Assembly (NCBI GenBank): GCA_015063125.1 | Contig: SUTB01000001.1 | Span: 186,001 to 250,000, forward strand | Length of the DNA: 64,000 bases | Origin: Thermoplasmata archaeon | GTDB taxonomy: Archaea > Thermoplasmatota > Thermoplasmata > Methanomassiliicoccales > Methanomethylophilaceae | Direction: 5' to 3' | Part shown: piece after piece, positions 26,588 to 34,558 of the stretch | How the letters are laid out: every line of letters begins with the position of its first letter | Numbering within the stretch: position 1 is the first letter of the stretch | The notes under the pieces: generated by a model | The model's database searches: none | What the model was told of the DNA's origin: nothing | What the model saw: the letters and a program-made list of their open reading frames with translations, nothing else | Position numbers and translations under genes: made by a program

Positions 26588-28396
26588 ATGCAATCCTTAG
26601 AGCAATTGACTTCTATGGCTGAAGCGGGGGACGTGCAGTCCTGCTTCGAGCTTGGGCAGATTTTTGCTATCGGAGAGGGAGCGGAGCAGAGCGATTCTGC
26701 TGCGTTCGACTGGTATCTGAAGGCAGCACAGAAGGGACATCCTTTAGCAGCCTCCGTTATCGGTATCTGTTACAACAATGGCATCGTCGTTGCACAGGAT
26801 GCGGATGAGGCCGCTATGTGGTTCTTCCGCGCTTCTCTGAAAGGAAACCTGGATTCATATCTGGAGCTGCTCAACTACTACAAAACGCACGATACGCCCG
26901 AAGACGGAGCGGTTTTCGAATATTTCTTAAAGAAATCCGAGGAGGATGCTGATGCAGCATTCATTCTCGGAAGACTCTACGAGTTCGGAGTGGGAACATC
27001 CTTCGATCCCGAGAAGGCCCTTGAGGCCTACAGGAAGTCCGAATCCATGGGTAACAGCAACGGTGCCTGCCAGGCAGCGGTCTGCATCCTCAACGGAACA
27101 GGAATCAAGAGGGACCGTCCAGAGGGAGCAAAGCTCTTGCAGGGGCTCGTTGACAAGAAGATCGTTCCAGCATACCTGGCGCTCGCGAAGTGCTATGAGT
27201 ACGGATTCGGCGTCGAGCGTGACCAGAAGAAGACATTCGCTCTGTATGACGAGGCCGTCAGCCTCGGATCCGTGGAAGCCATGTACAACCTTGGAAGGTG
27301 TTACATGGATGCTATCGGGGTCGACAAGGACGGCAACTATTCCAATGCATGGTACACGGCTGCAGCGATGAGGGGGTCCCGCGACGGGATCTACGGACTC
27401 GCAAGATGCTTCCTCGGCGGAGTCGGGGAGGACAAGAACAGGGACAAGGGAATCCAGTACCTGGAGGCAGCAGCATCCTACGGACAGACCGATGCGATGA
27501 TCATGCTTGGACAGCTCTATGCTAAAGGCAAACAGGTCCCCAAGAACACCAAGACCTCCGCCGAGTGGTTCAAGAAGGCGGCGGACATGGGCGACGGATA
27601 TGCCCAGCTGGTGACCGGAGACAACTACGCAGAGGGAACGGGATTCAAGAAGGATGCCAAGACTGCCCTCGAGTACTACAGGATGTCCGCGGCCCACGGC
27701 AACACCATCGCCTGCTACAACATCGGTACCGCTTACGCTCTCGGAAGGGGCGTGGAGAAGAACAACGAGCTCTCGTTCGATTGGCTGAACCGCGCTGCCG
27801 AGGACAACTTCATGAAGGCCATGTTCTCCGTCGCAGAGGCATACTCCAAGGGAAGGGGAACAGCCAAGAATGCCGAGAAGGCCTTCGAGCTCCACAAGAA
27901 GCTGGCAGACAACGGATTCGGAAAGTCGCAGTACCATGTCGCATACTCCTATTTCGAGGGAGTCGGCGTGGAGAAGAACGATAAGCTGGCCTATGAGTGG
28001 TTCTCCAAAGGTGCGGAGAACGGAAACGTCCTCTGTCAGTATTACACGGGATACTGCCTCGCCAACGGAATCGGAACAAAGTCCGATGAGAAGAAGGCAC
28101 TCATATGGTACACCCGCGCTGCCGAACAGGGACACGTCGTGTCCAGGGAGATCGTGGAAGGAGCCACCGGCAAGAGGATCGAGCTGAAAGGCGACGAGTC
28201 GCCGTTCCAATCCTATCTGTTCTCCGCCAACAACGGCGACCCCGATGCGATGTTCATCGTAGGGCGCTGCTACCTGGACGGAGTCGGGACCGAGAAGGAT
28301 CTCGAAGAGGCCAGAAAGTGGTTCAACAAAGGAGCCGCAGCGGGCAACCTCGCATCCAAGAGGGCGCTCATGCAGCTGAGGAATTCCGGAAACTGA
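26588..28396 (+). CDS. Sel1-repeat (SEL1-like TPR) protein
   Basis: 602 residues built of roughly 14-15 Sel1 units of about 36 residues, recognisable by repeats such as LG(R/Q)xYxxGxGVExxxxKAxExYxKAA. No signal peptide or membrane helix. Sel1 proteins are solenoid scaffolds for protein-protein contacts; the partner here is unknown. Preceded by a TTTAATAT box near 26555-26562 and followed by a clear hairpin-T terminator, so it is a single-gene transcript. Confidence 0.85.
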   Translation: MQSLEQLTSMAEAGDVQSCFELGQIFAIGEGAEQSDSAAFDWYLKAAQKGHPLAASVIGICYNNGIVVAQDADEAAMWFFRASLKGNLDSYLELLNYYKTHDTPEDGAVFEYFLKKSEEDADAAFILGRLYEFGVGTSFDPEKALEAYRKSESMGNSNGACQAAVCILNGTGIKRDRPEGAKLLQGLVDKKIVPAYLALAKCYEYGFGVERDQKKTFALYDEAVSLGSVEAMYNLGRCYMDAIGVDKDGNYSNAWYTAAAMRGSRDGIYGLARCFLGGVGEDKNRDKGIQYLEAAASYGQTDAMIMLGQLYAKGKQVPKNTKTSAEWFKKAADMGDGYAQLVTGDNYAEGTGFKKDAKTALEYYRMSAAHGNTIACYNIGTAYALGRGVEKNNELSFDWLNRAAEDNFMKAMFSVAEAYSKGRGTAKNAEKAFELHKKLADNGFGKSQYHVAYSYFEGVGVEKNDKLAYEWFSKGAENGNVLCQYYTGYCLANGIGTKSDEKKALIWYTRAAEQGHVVSREIVEGATGKRIELKGDESPFQSYLFSANNGDPDAMFIVGRCYLDGVGTEKDLEEARKWFNKGAAAGNLASKRALMQLRNSGN

Positions 28397-28399
28397 TTC

Positions 28400-28433
28400 A
28401 ATCGGGGCATCGCCCCGATTCTCTTTTGTTTTA
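28400..28433 (+). terminator. Hairpin-T terminator after the Sel1 gene
   Basis: AATCGGGG - CATCG - CCCCGATT stem (28400-28420; eight pairs) followed by TCTCTTTTGTTTT, four bases after the Sel1 stop. Confidence 0.7.
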
Positions 28434-28544
28434 CGATTTTGCCTTAAAAGAAATTCATTCGCTGTCAGCTTTGCGACTGACCAGCACAGCTAGCACTAGA
28501 TGATTGATAGGTTCCTTGCGGAACAGGTACGATCCCGGGCGGAA

Positions 28545-28649
28545 TCACTGTGTCAAAACGAAAATGACACCGATGGCAGCGATAACGAGGAATGCCAGGA
28601 AAGGCATGGCGTTAACGATCTTGTCCTGTGTCGACATTTTGCCCTGCAT
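28545..28649 (-). CDS. Very short single-span membrane protein
   Basis: 34 residues from ATG 28649 (or 30 from ATG 28637). A polar N-terminus (MQGKMSTQDKIVNA) is followed by one hydrophobic helix (PFLAFLVIAAIGVIFVL) and TQ. A TTTATAT box at 28671-28677 stands at the spacing seen for leaderless genes, putting the transcript start at the ATG. No family recognised; single-span subunits of larger membrane complexes have this shape. The opposite-strand ORF covering 28504-28731 has no such support. Confidence 0.5.
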   Translation of the reverse strand: MQGKMSTQDKIVNAMPFLAFLVIAAIGVIFVLTQ

Positions 28650-28721
28650 GATGTCTGGAAAGTCGTTCCAATATAAATCGTCATCGTGTTATATGGCTAG
28701 TCTGTTAGGGGTATTGTTCAC

Positions 28722-29186
28722 ATGTGCTTAGTCAACGTCCTTTTCGTCTGTTACGGGAACATATGCCGCAGCCCACTGGCCGAGTTCGTCTTCAAGGACA
28801 TGGTCGAGAAAGAGGGGCTCGGCGGGAAGATCGATGTCGCATCCGCAGGGACCAGCGGAGAGCATATAGGCGATCCGGTGGACAGGCGTTCTGCCGAGGT
28901 GTTGAAGAGGCACGGGATATCATGCGCCGGCAAGAGGAGCAGGCAGCTGGTCCTCAGCGACTTCACTGATTACGATTACGTTATCGGCATGGATTATCAG
29001 AACATGCGCCACATGGCCGCCATTTGCCCCAATCCCGGAAGCTGCACCGTGAGACTCCTTATGGACTACGCCGACGGAGGCATAGTCGACGACCCTTACT
29101 TCACTCTCGATTTCGACAAGGCGTACGATGACATCGAGAGAGGATGCAGGGGACTTCTGGAAGACGTCAAGAAGAGGATCCAATGA
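28722..29186 (+). CDS. Low-molecular-weight protein tyrosine phosphatase / arsenate reductase-like
   Basis: 154 residues. The P-loop CYGNICRS (Cys10, Arg16; CX5R) is the catalytic motif and VDDPYF supplies the general acid (about Asp124), both in the right order for the LMW-PTP fold. It dephosphorylates phosphotyrosine or small phosphate esters; an arsenate reductase role is possible for the fold but lacks the usual extra thiols. It overlaps the ThpR gene by four bases (ATGA), forming a two-gene unit. Confidence 0.88.
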   Translation: MCLVNVLFVCYGNICRSPLAEFVFKDMVEKEGLGGKIDVASAGTSGEHIGDPVDRRSAEVLKRHGISCAGKRSRQLVLSDFTDYDYVIGMDYQNMRHMAAICPNPGSCTVRLLMDYADGGIVDDPYFTLDFDKAYDDIERGCRGLLEDVKKRIQ

Positions 29187-29734
29187 AGATCAGGATGTTC
29201 CTTTCCATACCGGTGAAGGACCCTTCGGTTCTGAAGGGTGTTCTCGAGGATGTCGGCCGCATGCAGAATGTGAAGGCATCGCCCATCTCTCAGATGCATA
29301 TCACCGTGAGATTCATCGGTGACATCGACGACGGCAAGACCAAGAAGGTGGTGAGATGCATCCAGGATGCTGTGGCATCCACGGAGCCCTTCACAGTGAC
29401 CATCGCCGGAGCAGGCTGTTTCCCCAACGCGAACAGGCCGTCCGTCATATGGATCGGTGCCAAGCCTGAGGGTGTCCTCAAGGGCATCGCGGACAGGATA
29501 TCGGCCAACCTCAAGGCTGCGAACATACAGTTCGACGAGAAGCCTTTCAAAAGTCACATCACAGTAGGAAGATGCAAAGGCCCCTCGGATGTGAGCGGTT
29601 TCCTCGAGAAGTATTCCGCCTCGGAGTTCCAATCCTTTCTCTGTGATGAGGTCCTCGTCATGAGGTCGGAGCTCGGCCCGAAGGGTGCTAAGCACACTGT
29701 TCTAGAGAGGGTCCCGATCGGAAAGTCAGCATGA
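29183..29734 (+). CDS. thpR: RNA 2',3'-cyclic phosphodiesterase ThpR
   Basis: 183 residues of the 2H phosphoesterase family (LigT/ThpR). Both HxT motifs are present: HITVRF (His39) and HITVGR (His125). The enzyme opens 2',3'-cyclic phosphates on RNA and is associated with tRNA splicing in archaea. ATG 29183 overlaps the phosphatase stop; the frame is open further upstream but without homology. Confidence 0.9.
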   Translation: MKIRMFLSIPVKDPSVLKGVLEDVGRMQNVKASPISQMHITVRFIGDIDDGKTKKVVRCIQDAVASTEPFTVTIAGAGCFPNANRPSVIWIGAKPEGVLKGIADRISANLKAANIQFDEKPFKSHITVGRCKGPSDVSGFLEKYSASEFQSFLCDEVLVMRSELGPKGAKHTVLERVPIGKSA

Positions 29735-29788
29735 CTTCTACACGATATCTTTTATTCTGTTCCGTAAAAATCATCTTCCGGTGACAAT

Positions 29789-30229
29789 TTGCATTGGAAT
29801 TTGGCAGGTAACAGGAGAGGAGGGATAGAGGGTCTCCCGCTGCAGCTCATGATAGTCATAATGGTGGCGACCATGGGCAGTGCGGTGATAATGGGGTGGA
29901 TGGGAGGCATCGATACTCCGCATTACATCCATTCCCTCGGAATAGAGGAGAATGTCGTAGTGATAGAGGATGGGAAGATACCGGACATCCACGTATGTGT
30001 CCTGGATGAGAATGACGAGCCGCTGAAAGGGGTCAGCGTTGTGATCTCCAACAAGCAGGTTTCCGGACCCGTGGATTATGTCGTCACCGACGGAGACGGA
30101 AAGGCGACGTTAAGCGGCTGGACACTATCTAGCTATCCCAAGGACACGATAAGATTGACCGTAACCGCATATCTGGCAGGCTACAACGAATACTCGGAGC
30201 AGGTGGAGGGGCTGATCAGATGGCGTTGA
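29789..30229 (+). CDS. Secreted pilin-like protein with Ig/CarboxypepD_reg-like domain
   Basis: 146 residues. A basic N-terminus (NRRGGIEGLPLQ) directly precedes one hydrophobic helix, the layout of archaeal type IV pilin (class III) signals. A beta-rich domain then starts with PDIHVCVLDENDEPLKGVSV and GDGKATL, typical of carboxypeptidase-regulatory-like folds. TTG 29789 is chosen because GGTGA (29780-29784) lies just before it; TTG 29801 is an alternative. Overlaps the next gene by ten bases. First of three small exported proteins. Role in pilus or surface structure is inference. Confidence 0.55.
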   Translation: MHWNLAGNRRGGIEGLPLQLMIVIMVATMGSAVIMGWMGGIDTPHYIHSLGIEENVVVIEDGKIPDIHVCVLDENDEPLKGVSVVISNKQVSGPVDYVVTDGDGKATLSGWTLSSYPKDTIRLTVTAYLAGYNEYSEQVEGLIRWR

Positions 30230-30627
30230 ACTGCAAGGGGATAATCAGTCTCCCCATCAAGCTCACCGTGTCCTTCCTGATAATCTCCCTCATGGTCCCG
30301 CCCATGGTGATGGCGGTGGACAACATACAGCAAGATATCGACCGCAGAGAGATGGCGACCGTTGCAGAACATCTGGCGGATTGGATAGACCGTACGGGGG
30401 CCAAGGGGAGCGGTTACTCTACGCACATAGACCTGAGCATCCCGTCAGGCGGATACATCATGCTCGGAGGGAACGAGGGGTATGTAGTCAGGGTATACAT
30501 GGGGGACAATCAGGTGGACCGTGTGATCCTGGACAGTCCGGTCCTTGGGAACGACATTGTGCTCTACGGTGATGTGATCCTTGAGATGAGAGGGTTCGAT
30601 TACGGTGTAGAGGTCAAGGAGATATGA
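30220..30627 (+). CDS. Pilin-like membrane-anchored protein, second of three
   Basis: 135 residues. N-terminus MALNCKGIISLPIKL followed by a hydrophobic helix (TVSFLIISLMVPPMVMAV) again resembles a type IV pilin signal (basic residue, Gly, then the hydrophobic core). The rest (NIQQDIDRREMATVAEHLADW ... GGYIMLGGNEGYVVRV) is a small alpha/beta domain as in archaeal minor pilin-like proteins. Coupled to both neighbours by overlaps. Confidence 0.55.
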   Translation: MALNCKGIISLPIKLTVSFLIISLMVPPMVMAVDNIQQDIDRREMATVAEHLADWIDRTGAKGSGYSTHIDLSIPSGGYIMLGGNEGYVVRVYMGDNQVDRVILDSPVLGNDIVLYGDVILEMRGFDYGVEVKEI

Positions 30628-30983
30628 TCGAATTCACTCTGTCAAGGGTGGTGCTGTGCATATCAGGCATCGTTCTCCTGGCCTCTGTGGCCGGAGGATT
30701 ATCAGGGATATACGACATGGAGTGCGGTTCCATGGATGACAATCTGGTGGAACGGATCGGATACATGCTTGACGTATTCGAATCATCTAACAGTGACGAG
30801 CTCATACTGGATGGGACGATGATTCTTCCGGAAGGCTACAGTCTGTATGTTCACGACCACTTCGTTGAGATGTCGTTCGGTTATAGGACGCATATCGCAG
30901 AGACGGAATACGGCGGAAGCTTCAGTCTGCAATGGAATGAGGCTAAGAGGATCACTCGCCGAAGGTCTCGGCGATCTTCCTGA
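30624..30983 (+). CDS. Small exported protein, third of the pilin-like set
   Basis: 119 residues with one N-terminal hydrophobic helix (VVLCISGIVLLASVAGGLSG) and a short soluble domain containing LILDGTMILPEGYSLYV, similar in plan to the preceding protein's IMLGGNEGYVVRVY region. It overlaps the preceding stop by four bases (ATGA). The last ten codons overlap the convergent cysteine desulfurase gene, giving an Arg/Ser-rich end (ITRRRSRRSS) that may be little constrained. No processing motif as clear as in the first two. Confidence 0.5.
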   Translation: MIEFTLSRVVLCISGIVLLASVAGGLSGIYDMECGSMDDNLVERIGYMLDVFESSNSDELILDGTMILPEGYSLYVHDHFVEMSFGYRTHIAETEYGGSFSLQWNEAKRITRRRSRRSS

Positions 30984-32157
30984 CCGTGGATGTGAAGATG
31001 TCCATCTCCTCAGGCGTGTTGTAGAGATAAGTGGAGGCTCTGGCGCTTCCGTCGACCGCCCTGGAGACATAGAAGGGATGTGCGCAGTGCATTCCGCTGC
31101 GGATCATCACGTTGGACATGCTGTCGAGCATCATGGCGATGTCATGGGATACCAGACCGTCTATGTTGAACGACAGGACTCCGCACCTCTTGCCAGGCTG
31201 CTCGGGGCCGACGTAATGGAGTCCCTTGATATCCTCCAGATTGCCCATCGCTCTCTTCATGAGCTCGGTGTCCCATTTCTCCACGTTGTCCATCCCGACT
31301 TTGGAGAGATACTCTAATGCCGCTTTCGTCCCGATGATCCCGGCATAGTTCAGGAGACCTGCCTCGAACCTGTCCGGAATGGGAGCAAGGGCGACATCCT
31401 CATAAGTGGCCAAACCCACTGTGCCTCCTCCCAGGGTCAGGGGCTGCATCCTCTCGAGGACCTCTCTCTTGCCGTACATCACGCCCATTCCCGAGGGTCC
31501 GAGCATCTTGTGCATGGAGAAACAGTAGATGTCCGCATCGATCTTCTTGAGGTCCACAGGCATGTGCGGAGCGGCTTGAGCACCGTCGATGATAACGGTG
31601 GCCCCGTAGTCGTGAGCGATCTCCGTGACAGCCTTGACTGGCACAGAGCAGCCGGTGACATTGTTGGAATGTTGGACGGATACCACTTTCACCCTTTTAT
31701 CCATGCAGGATTTGAAGGATTCGATATCGAACTCACCCGTGTTCCCCGACTTGGAGAAACGGCGCTCGATACCTACCGTGTCCCTTAGCTTCAACCAAGG
31801 GACATGATTGGAGTTGTGTTCCGCATCCGTGGTGACGACGACATCTCCTTTCTTCAGACCTAGTCCGAAGGCAGCTGTGTTGATCCCCTCGGTGGTGTTC
31901 TTGGTGAACACATAGCATTCCGGATCGGAAGTGCCGAAGAACGATGCCAATTCGGATCTGGTATCGTCGATGGCTAGAGAAACCTTGGTGGCCATCGCAT
32001 GGACGCTGCGCCCGCCGCATGCAGGGTAATCCTCATAGTACTCGTCCATGGCCCTGATCACCTGGTCGGGTCTCAGGGTCTGACATGCACTGTCGAGGTA
32101 AATCCCAACCTTCTTGCGGATGGTGGGAAAGTCCTGACGGAAAGGCTCCATGTCCAT
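30952..32157 (-). CDS. sufS: Cysteine desulfurase, SufS type
   Basis: 401 residues, PLP-dependent class V aminotransferase fold. The PLP lysine is in FSMHKMLGPSGMGV, the sulfur-carrying cysteine in MIRSGMHCAHP and the SufS-type arginine near SARASTYLYNT. It mobilises sulfur from cysteine for Fe-S clusters or thiolation. ATG 32157 is chosen because a GTTAATAAATGG TATA box lies about 25 bases upstream (leaderless); the TTG at 32166 is weaker. No SufBC or scaffold gene adjoins it. Confidence 0.88.
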   Translation of the reverse strand: MDMEPFRQDFPTIRKKVGIYLDSACQTLRPDQVIRAMDEYYEDYPACGGRSVHAMATKVSLAIDDTRSELASFFGTSDPECYVFTKNTTEGINTAAFGLGLKKGDVVVTTDAEHNSNHVPWLKLRDTVGIERRFSKSGNTGEFDIESFKSCMDKRVKVVSVQHSNNVTGCSVPVKAVTEIAHDYGATVIIDGAQAAPHMPVDLKKIDADIYCFSMHKMLGPSGMGVMYGKREVLERMQPLTLGGGTVGLATYEDVALAPIPDRFEAGLLNYAGIIGTKAALEYLSKVGMDNVEKWDTELMKRAMGNLEDIKGLHYVGPEQPGKRCGVLSFNIDGLVSHDIAMMLDSMSNVMIRSGMHCAHPFYVSRAVDGSARASTYLYNTPEEMDIFTSTVRKIAETFGE

Positions 32158-32243
32158 GTTTCTCAATCCATGGGGCCATTTATTAACCTTGCTTCACGCG
32201 CGGGGACGGACAGACTAATATTGATGGACTGTATCGGTCAAGC

Positions 32244-33149
32244 ATGGTATCCTTGAAGACGGAGATCGGAAGCATCACCCTGCAGAAGCCGGGCATGATC
32301 GCTTCCGGAATTATGGACGAGACCGGAGACTCCCTGGTCCGCGTATTGGAATCGGGAGCCGGAGCGGCGGTCACGAAATCCATCGGTATGGAGCCGAACC
32401 CCGGTCATGACAATCCATGCTTCATGGAGGTCAAGGGAGGATACGTCAATGCGATGGGCCTCCCCAACCCCGGAATCGAACTCTTCAGGGACGAGATGAG
32501 GATTGCAACCTCCAAGGGAAAGATCATCGGTTCCATCTATGGAGCCGGGCCCAACGACTTCTCGACCTTGGCAGGGAAGATGGAGGACTACGGTGCTTGT
32601 GCGGTGGAGCTCAATCTGTCCTGTCCTCATGCCAAAGGATACGGCATGGAGGTCGGTACCGACCCCGTCATGGTCAAGAACATCGTCTCTGCGGTCAAGT
32701 CCGCCGTATCGATACCGGTATGGGCGAAGCTCACGCCCAACACGCACATCCTCACGCAGATCGGACAGGCTGTCCAGGATGCGGGCGGGGATGCGATAGT
32801 AGCTATCAACACACTCAAGGCCATGGTCATCTCTCCCGAATTCGCCAGGCCGATAATGAGCAACAAGTTCTGCGGCCTCTCGGGGGAAGCCGTCAAACCA
32901 GTGGGAGTCAGGGCGATCTATGATCTGAAGACCGCATTGGACATTCCCTTGATAGGAGTCGGAGGGATCTCCGATTGGAGGGATGCCGCAGAGTACATAA
33001 TGGCCGGTGCATGCGCTTTCCAGATCGGAAGCGCAGTCGGCACCAGAGGGCTGGAGGTCTTCCAGGAGATCAACCAGGGATTGTCGGATTTCATGGAGGA
33101 GTACGGCTACTCCTCAATCGCTTCGATGGTAGGTGCTGCCCATGAGTGA
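32244..33149 (+). CDS. pyrD: Dihydroorotate dehydrogenase B, catalytic subunit
   Basis: 301 residues, FMN TIM barrel of class 1B DHODs. Seen: ASGIMDETGDSL near the start, NLSCPHAKGYG, KLTPNTHI and the phosphate-binding GVGGISDWRDAAEYI ... GACAFQIGSA. It oxidises dihydroorotate to orotate in pyrimidine synthesis and passes electrons to PyrK, encoded next with an eight-base overlap. TTGATGG-type AT-rich box about 25 bases upstream fits a leaderless start at ATG 32244. Confidence 0.92.
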   Translation: MVSLKTEIGSITLQKPGMIASGIMDETGDSLVRVLESGAGAAVTKSIGMEPNPGHDNPCFMEVKGGYVNAMGLPNPGIELFRDEMRIATSKGKIIGSIYGAGPNDFSTLAGKMEDYGACAVELNLSCPHAKGYGMEVGTDPVMVKNIVSAVKSAVSIPVWAKLTPNTHILTQIGQAVQDAGGDAIVAINTLKAMVISPEFARPIMSNKFCGLSGEAVKPVGVRAIYDLKTALDIPLIGVGGISDWRDAAEYIMAGACAFQIGSAVGTRGLEVFQEINQGLSDFMEEYGYSSIASMVGAAHE

Positions 33150-33909
33150 AGTTGTTCAGATCAAGGAGATCATCGAGGAGGCCTATGACACCAAGACCTT
33201 TGTTTTCGATTGGGAGGCCAAGGTGAAGCCCGGACAGTTCATAATGATCTGGATCCCGGGAACCGATGAGATCCCGATGTCCGTATCGGGCATTTCGGAG
33301 CACACCAAGAGCATAACCGTCAAGGCCATCGGAGATGCGACCAAGAAGCTGCACGAGTACAAGGTGGGAGACAGACTCTCCATCAGAGGTCCGTTCGGCA
33401 ACGGATTCGATCTCAGCAGCAACAACATACTGATCATCGGAGGCGGTGTGGGTACCGCCGCCATAATGCCTGCGGTCGTCGAGACCGGTGCAGACACTAT
33501 CATCGCAGCCCGTTCCAACAACGACCTCATCATGCTCGATACGGCCAGGAAGCACACTTCCAATCTGATGCTCGCAACAGATGACGGCAGTATGGGGTTC
33601 CACGGCAACGCGGTACAGCTCATGAGAGAGGTCCTGAAGGAGAGGTCCTACGACTATGTCATAGCTTGCGGACCAGAGGTGATGCTCTACTTCATGTTCA
33701 AGGCCTGCGAGGAGCTCGACCAGGACTGCCAACTCTCTCTGGAGAGGTACATGAAGTGTGGTGCCGGAGTATGCGGATGCTGCGTCATGGATGACAAGCG
33801 CATCTGCAAGGACGGACCGGTTTTCACCAAGGATCAGATAGCCGAGCTCAAGGAGTTCGGAGTCTCCAGAAGGGACGAGTGCGGGCGCATCGTCAAGTTC
33901 AGGCCATGA
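33142..33909 (+). CDS. pyrK: Dihydroorotate dehydrogenase B, electron-transfer subunit
   Basis: 255 residues. Ferredoxin-reductase fold with FAD/NAD domains (PGQFIMIWIPG, IIGGGVGTAAI) and a C-terminal [2Fe-2S] cysteine cluster, C-x4-C-x2-C ... C in MKCGAGVCGCCVMDDKRIC. It links PyrD to NAD. ATG 33142 overlaps the pyrD end and has a GGTAGGTG site before it. Overlaps the next gene as ATGA. Confidence 0.92.
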   Translation: MSEVVQIKEIIEEAYDTKTFVFDWEAKVKPGQFIMIWIPGTDEIPMSVSGISEHTKSITVKAIGDATKKLHEYKVGDRLSIRGPFGNGFDLSSNNILIIGGGVGTAAIMPAVVETGADTIIAARSNNDLIMLDTARKHTSNLMLATDDGSMGFHGNAVQLMREVLKERSYDYVIACGPEVMLYFMFKACEELDQDCQLSLERYMKCGAGVCGCCVMDDKRICKDGPVFTKDQIAELKEFGVSRRDECGRIVKFRP

Positions 33910-34325
33910 CACAAGCAGATCACATTACAGTCATCCACGGAAGCATGACCGTGGATGTTCCCCGTAAGATTTTCAAGGGCAGGGAATGCACAATCGATTG
34001 GGACGAGGTGGAGCCTTTCAAGAGGATCACCCAAAGCAGATATCCTTGGATATCGGATAACGCCATCAAGGTCATCATAAACAAAGCACAGATGGAGATG
34101 ATGAGGGTAAGGGACGAGGAGACCAACGGTCGCGAGTACAGCAAGACCCTTGCGGAGAAGGGAAAACTCGATGATGCTATAGCGCACTTGAAGCTCCGTT
34201 TGGAGCTGAATCCCAACGATGCCAAAGCTTGGTACGATCTCGGTGAGCTGCTGTTCAAGAAGGGCGATGCCAAGGGCGGTTTCGACGCTTTCAAGAAGGG
34301 CGATGAGCTGTACAAAAAACGCTGA
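33906..34325 (+). CDS. Small TPR-containing protein
   Basis: 139 residues. The C-terminal 60 or so form two TPR-like helices pairs (LDDAIAHLKLRLELNPNDAKAWYDLGELLFKKGD). The N-terminal half (VIHGSMTVDVPRKIFKGRECTIDWDE) is not recognised. It is coupled to pyrK by ATGA, so it is the third gene of the pyrDK unit; a role in pyrimidine synthesis is not implied by sequence. Confidence 0.7.
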   Translation: MTQADHITVIHGSMTVDVPRKIFKGRECTIDWDEVEPFKRITQSRYPWISDNAIKVIINKAQMEMMRVRDEETNGREYSKTLAEKGKLDDAIAHLKLRLELNPNDAKAWYDLGELLFKKGDAKGGFDAFKKGDELYKKR

Positions 34326-34362
34326 TTAGTATTATATATCCCGAACCAATCCTACTGCCAGC

Positions 34363-34436
34363 GTCGGGGTAACACAGTGGCTATGTGGCGGACTGCAGAT
34401 CCGCATACGGGGGTTCGATCCCCTCTCCCGACCCCA
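34363..34436 (+). tRNA. tRNA-Cys (anticodon GCA), CCA encoded
   Basis: Acceptor GTCGGGG/TCCCGAC, anticodon loop CTGCAGA in stem GCGGA/TCCGC, T-arm GGGGGTTCGATCCCCTC with a G-T pair. The body runs 34363-34433 and CCA is encoded at 34434-34436. The base at the discriminator position reads C, where tRNA-Cys normally has U, and the D-stem has a C-A mismatch at its inner pair. A TTATATAT box lies at about 34331-34338. Confidence 0.88.
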
Positions 34437-34558
34437 TTCTTCTTCAACGATAAACAGGATTCAAGGGTCACGTTTGCATACACGATCCTTCAAAAAATAG
34501 TAAGTAAAATTCTGTTCTTACATTTTTTTTACCCATTTCTAGTATGTAAACTCTCAAT
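34437..34558 (+). other. AT-rich spacer with possible terminator
   Basis: No gene seen. GTAAG - 12 bases - CTTAC followed closely by eight T (around 34500-34530) could end transcripts from either side (tRNA-Cys on the plus strand, cobN on the minus). Confidence 0.3.

Noticed and set aside
26927-28210. Minus-strand ORF of 427 codons opposite the Sel1 protein
   Set aside because: It mirrors the repeated Sel1 codons and shows low-complexity repeats without a fold or start signal.
28504-28731. 75-codon plus-strand ORF in the gap before the phosphatase
   Set aside because: No promoter or ribosome site, overlaps the phosphatase start, and the opposite strand has a better-supported small gene.
34363-34436. 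Possibility that this is tRNA-Pyl
   Set aside because: The anticodon is GCA, not CTA, and the overall body is a normal cloverleaf with a long enough variable region.
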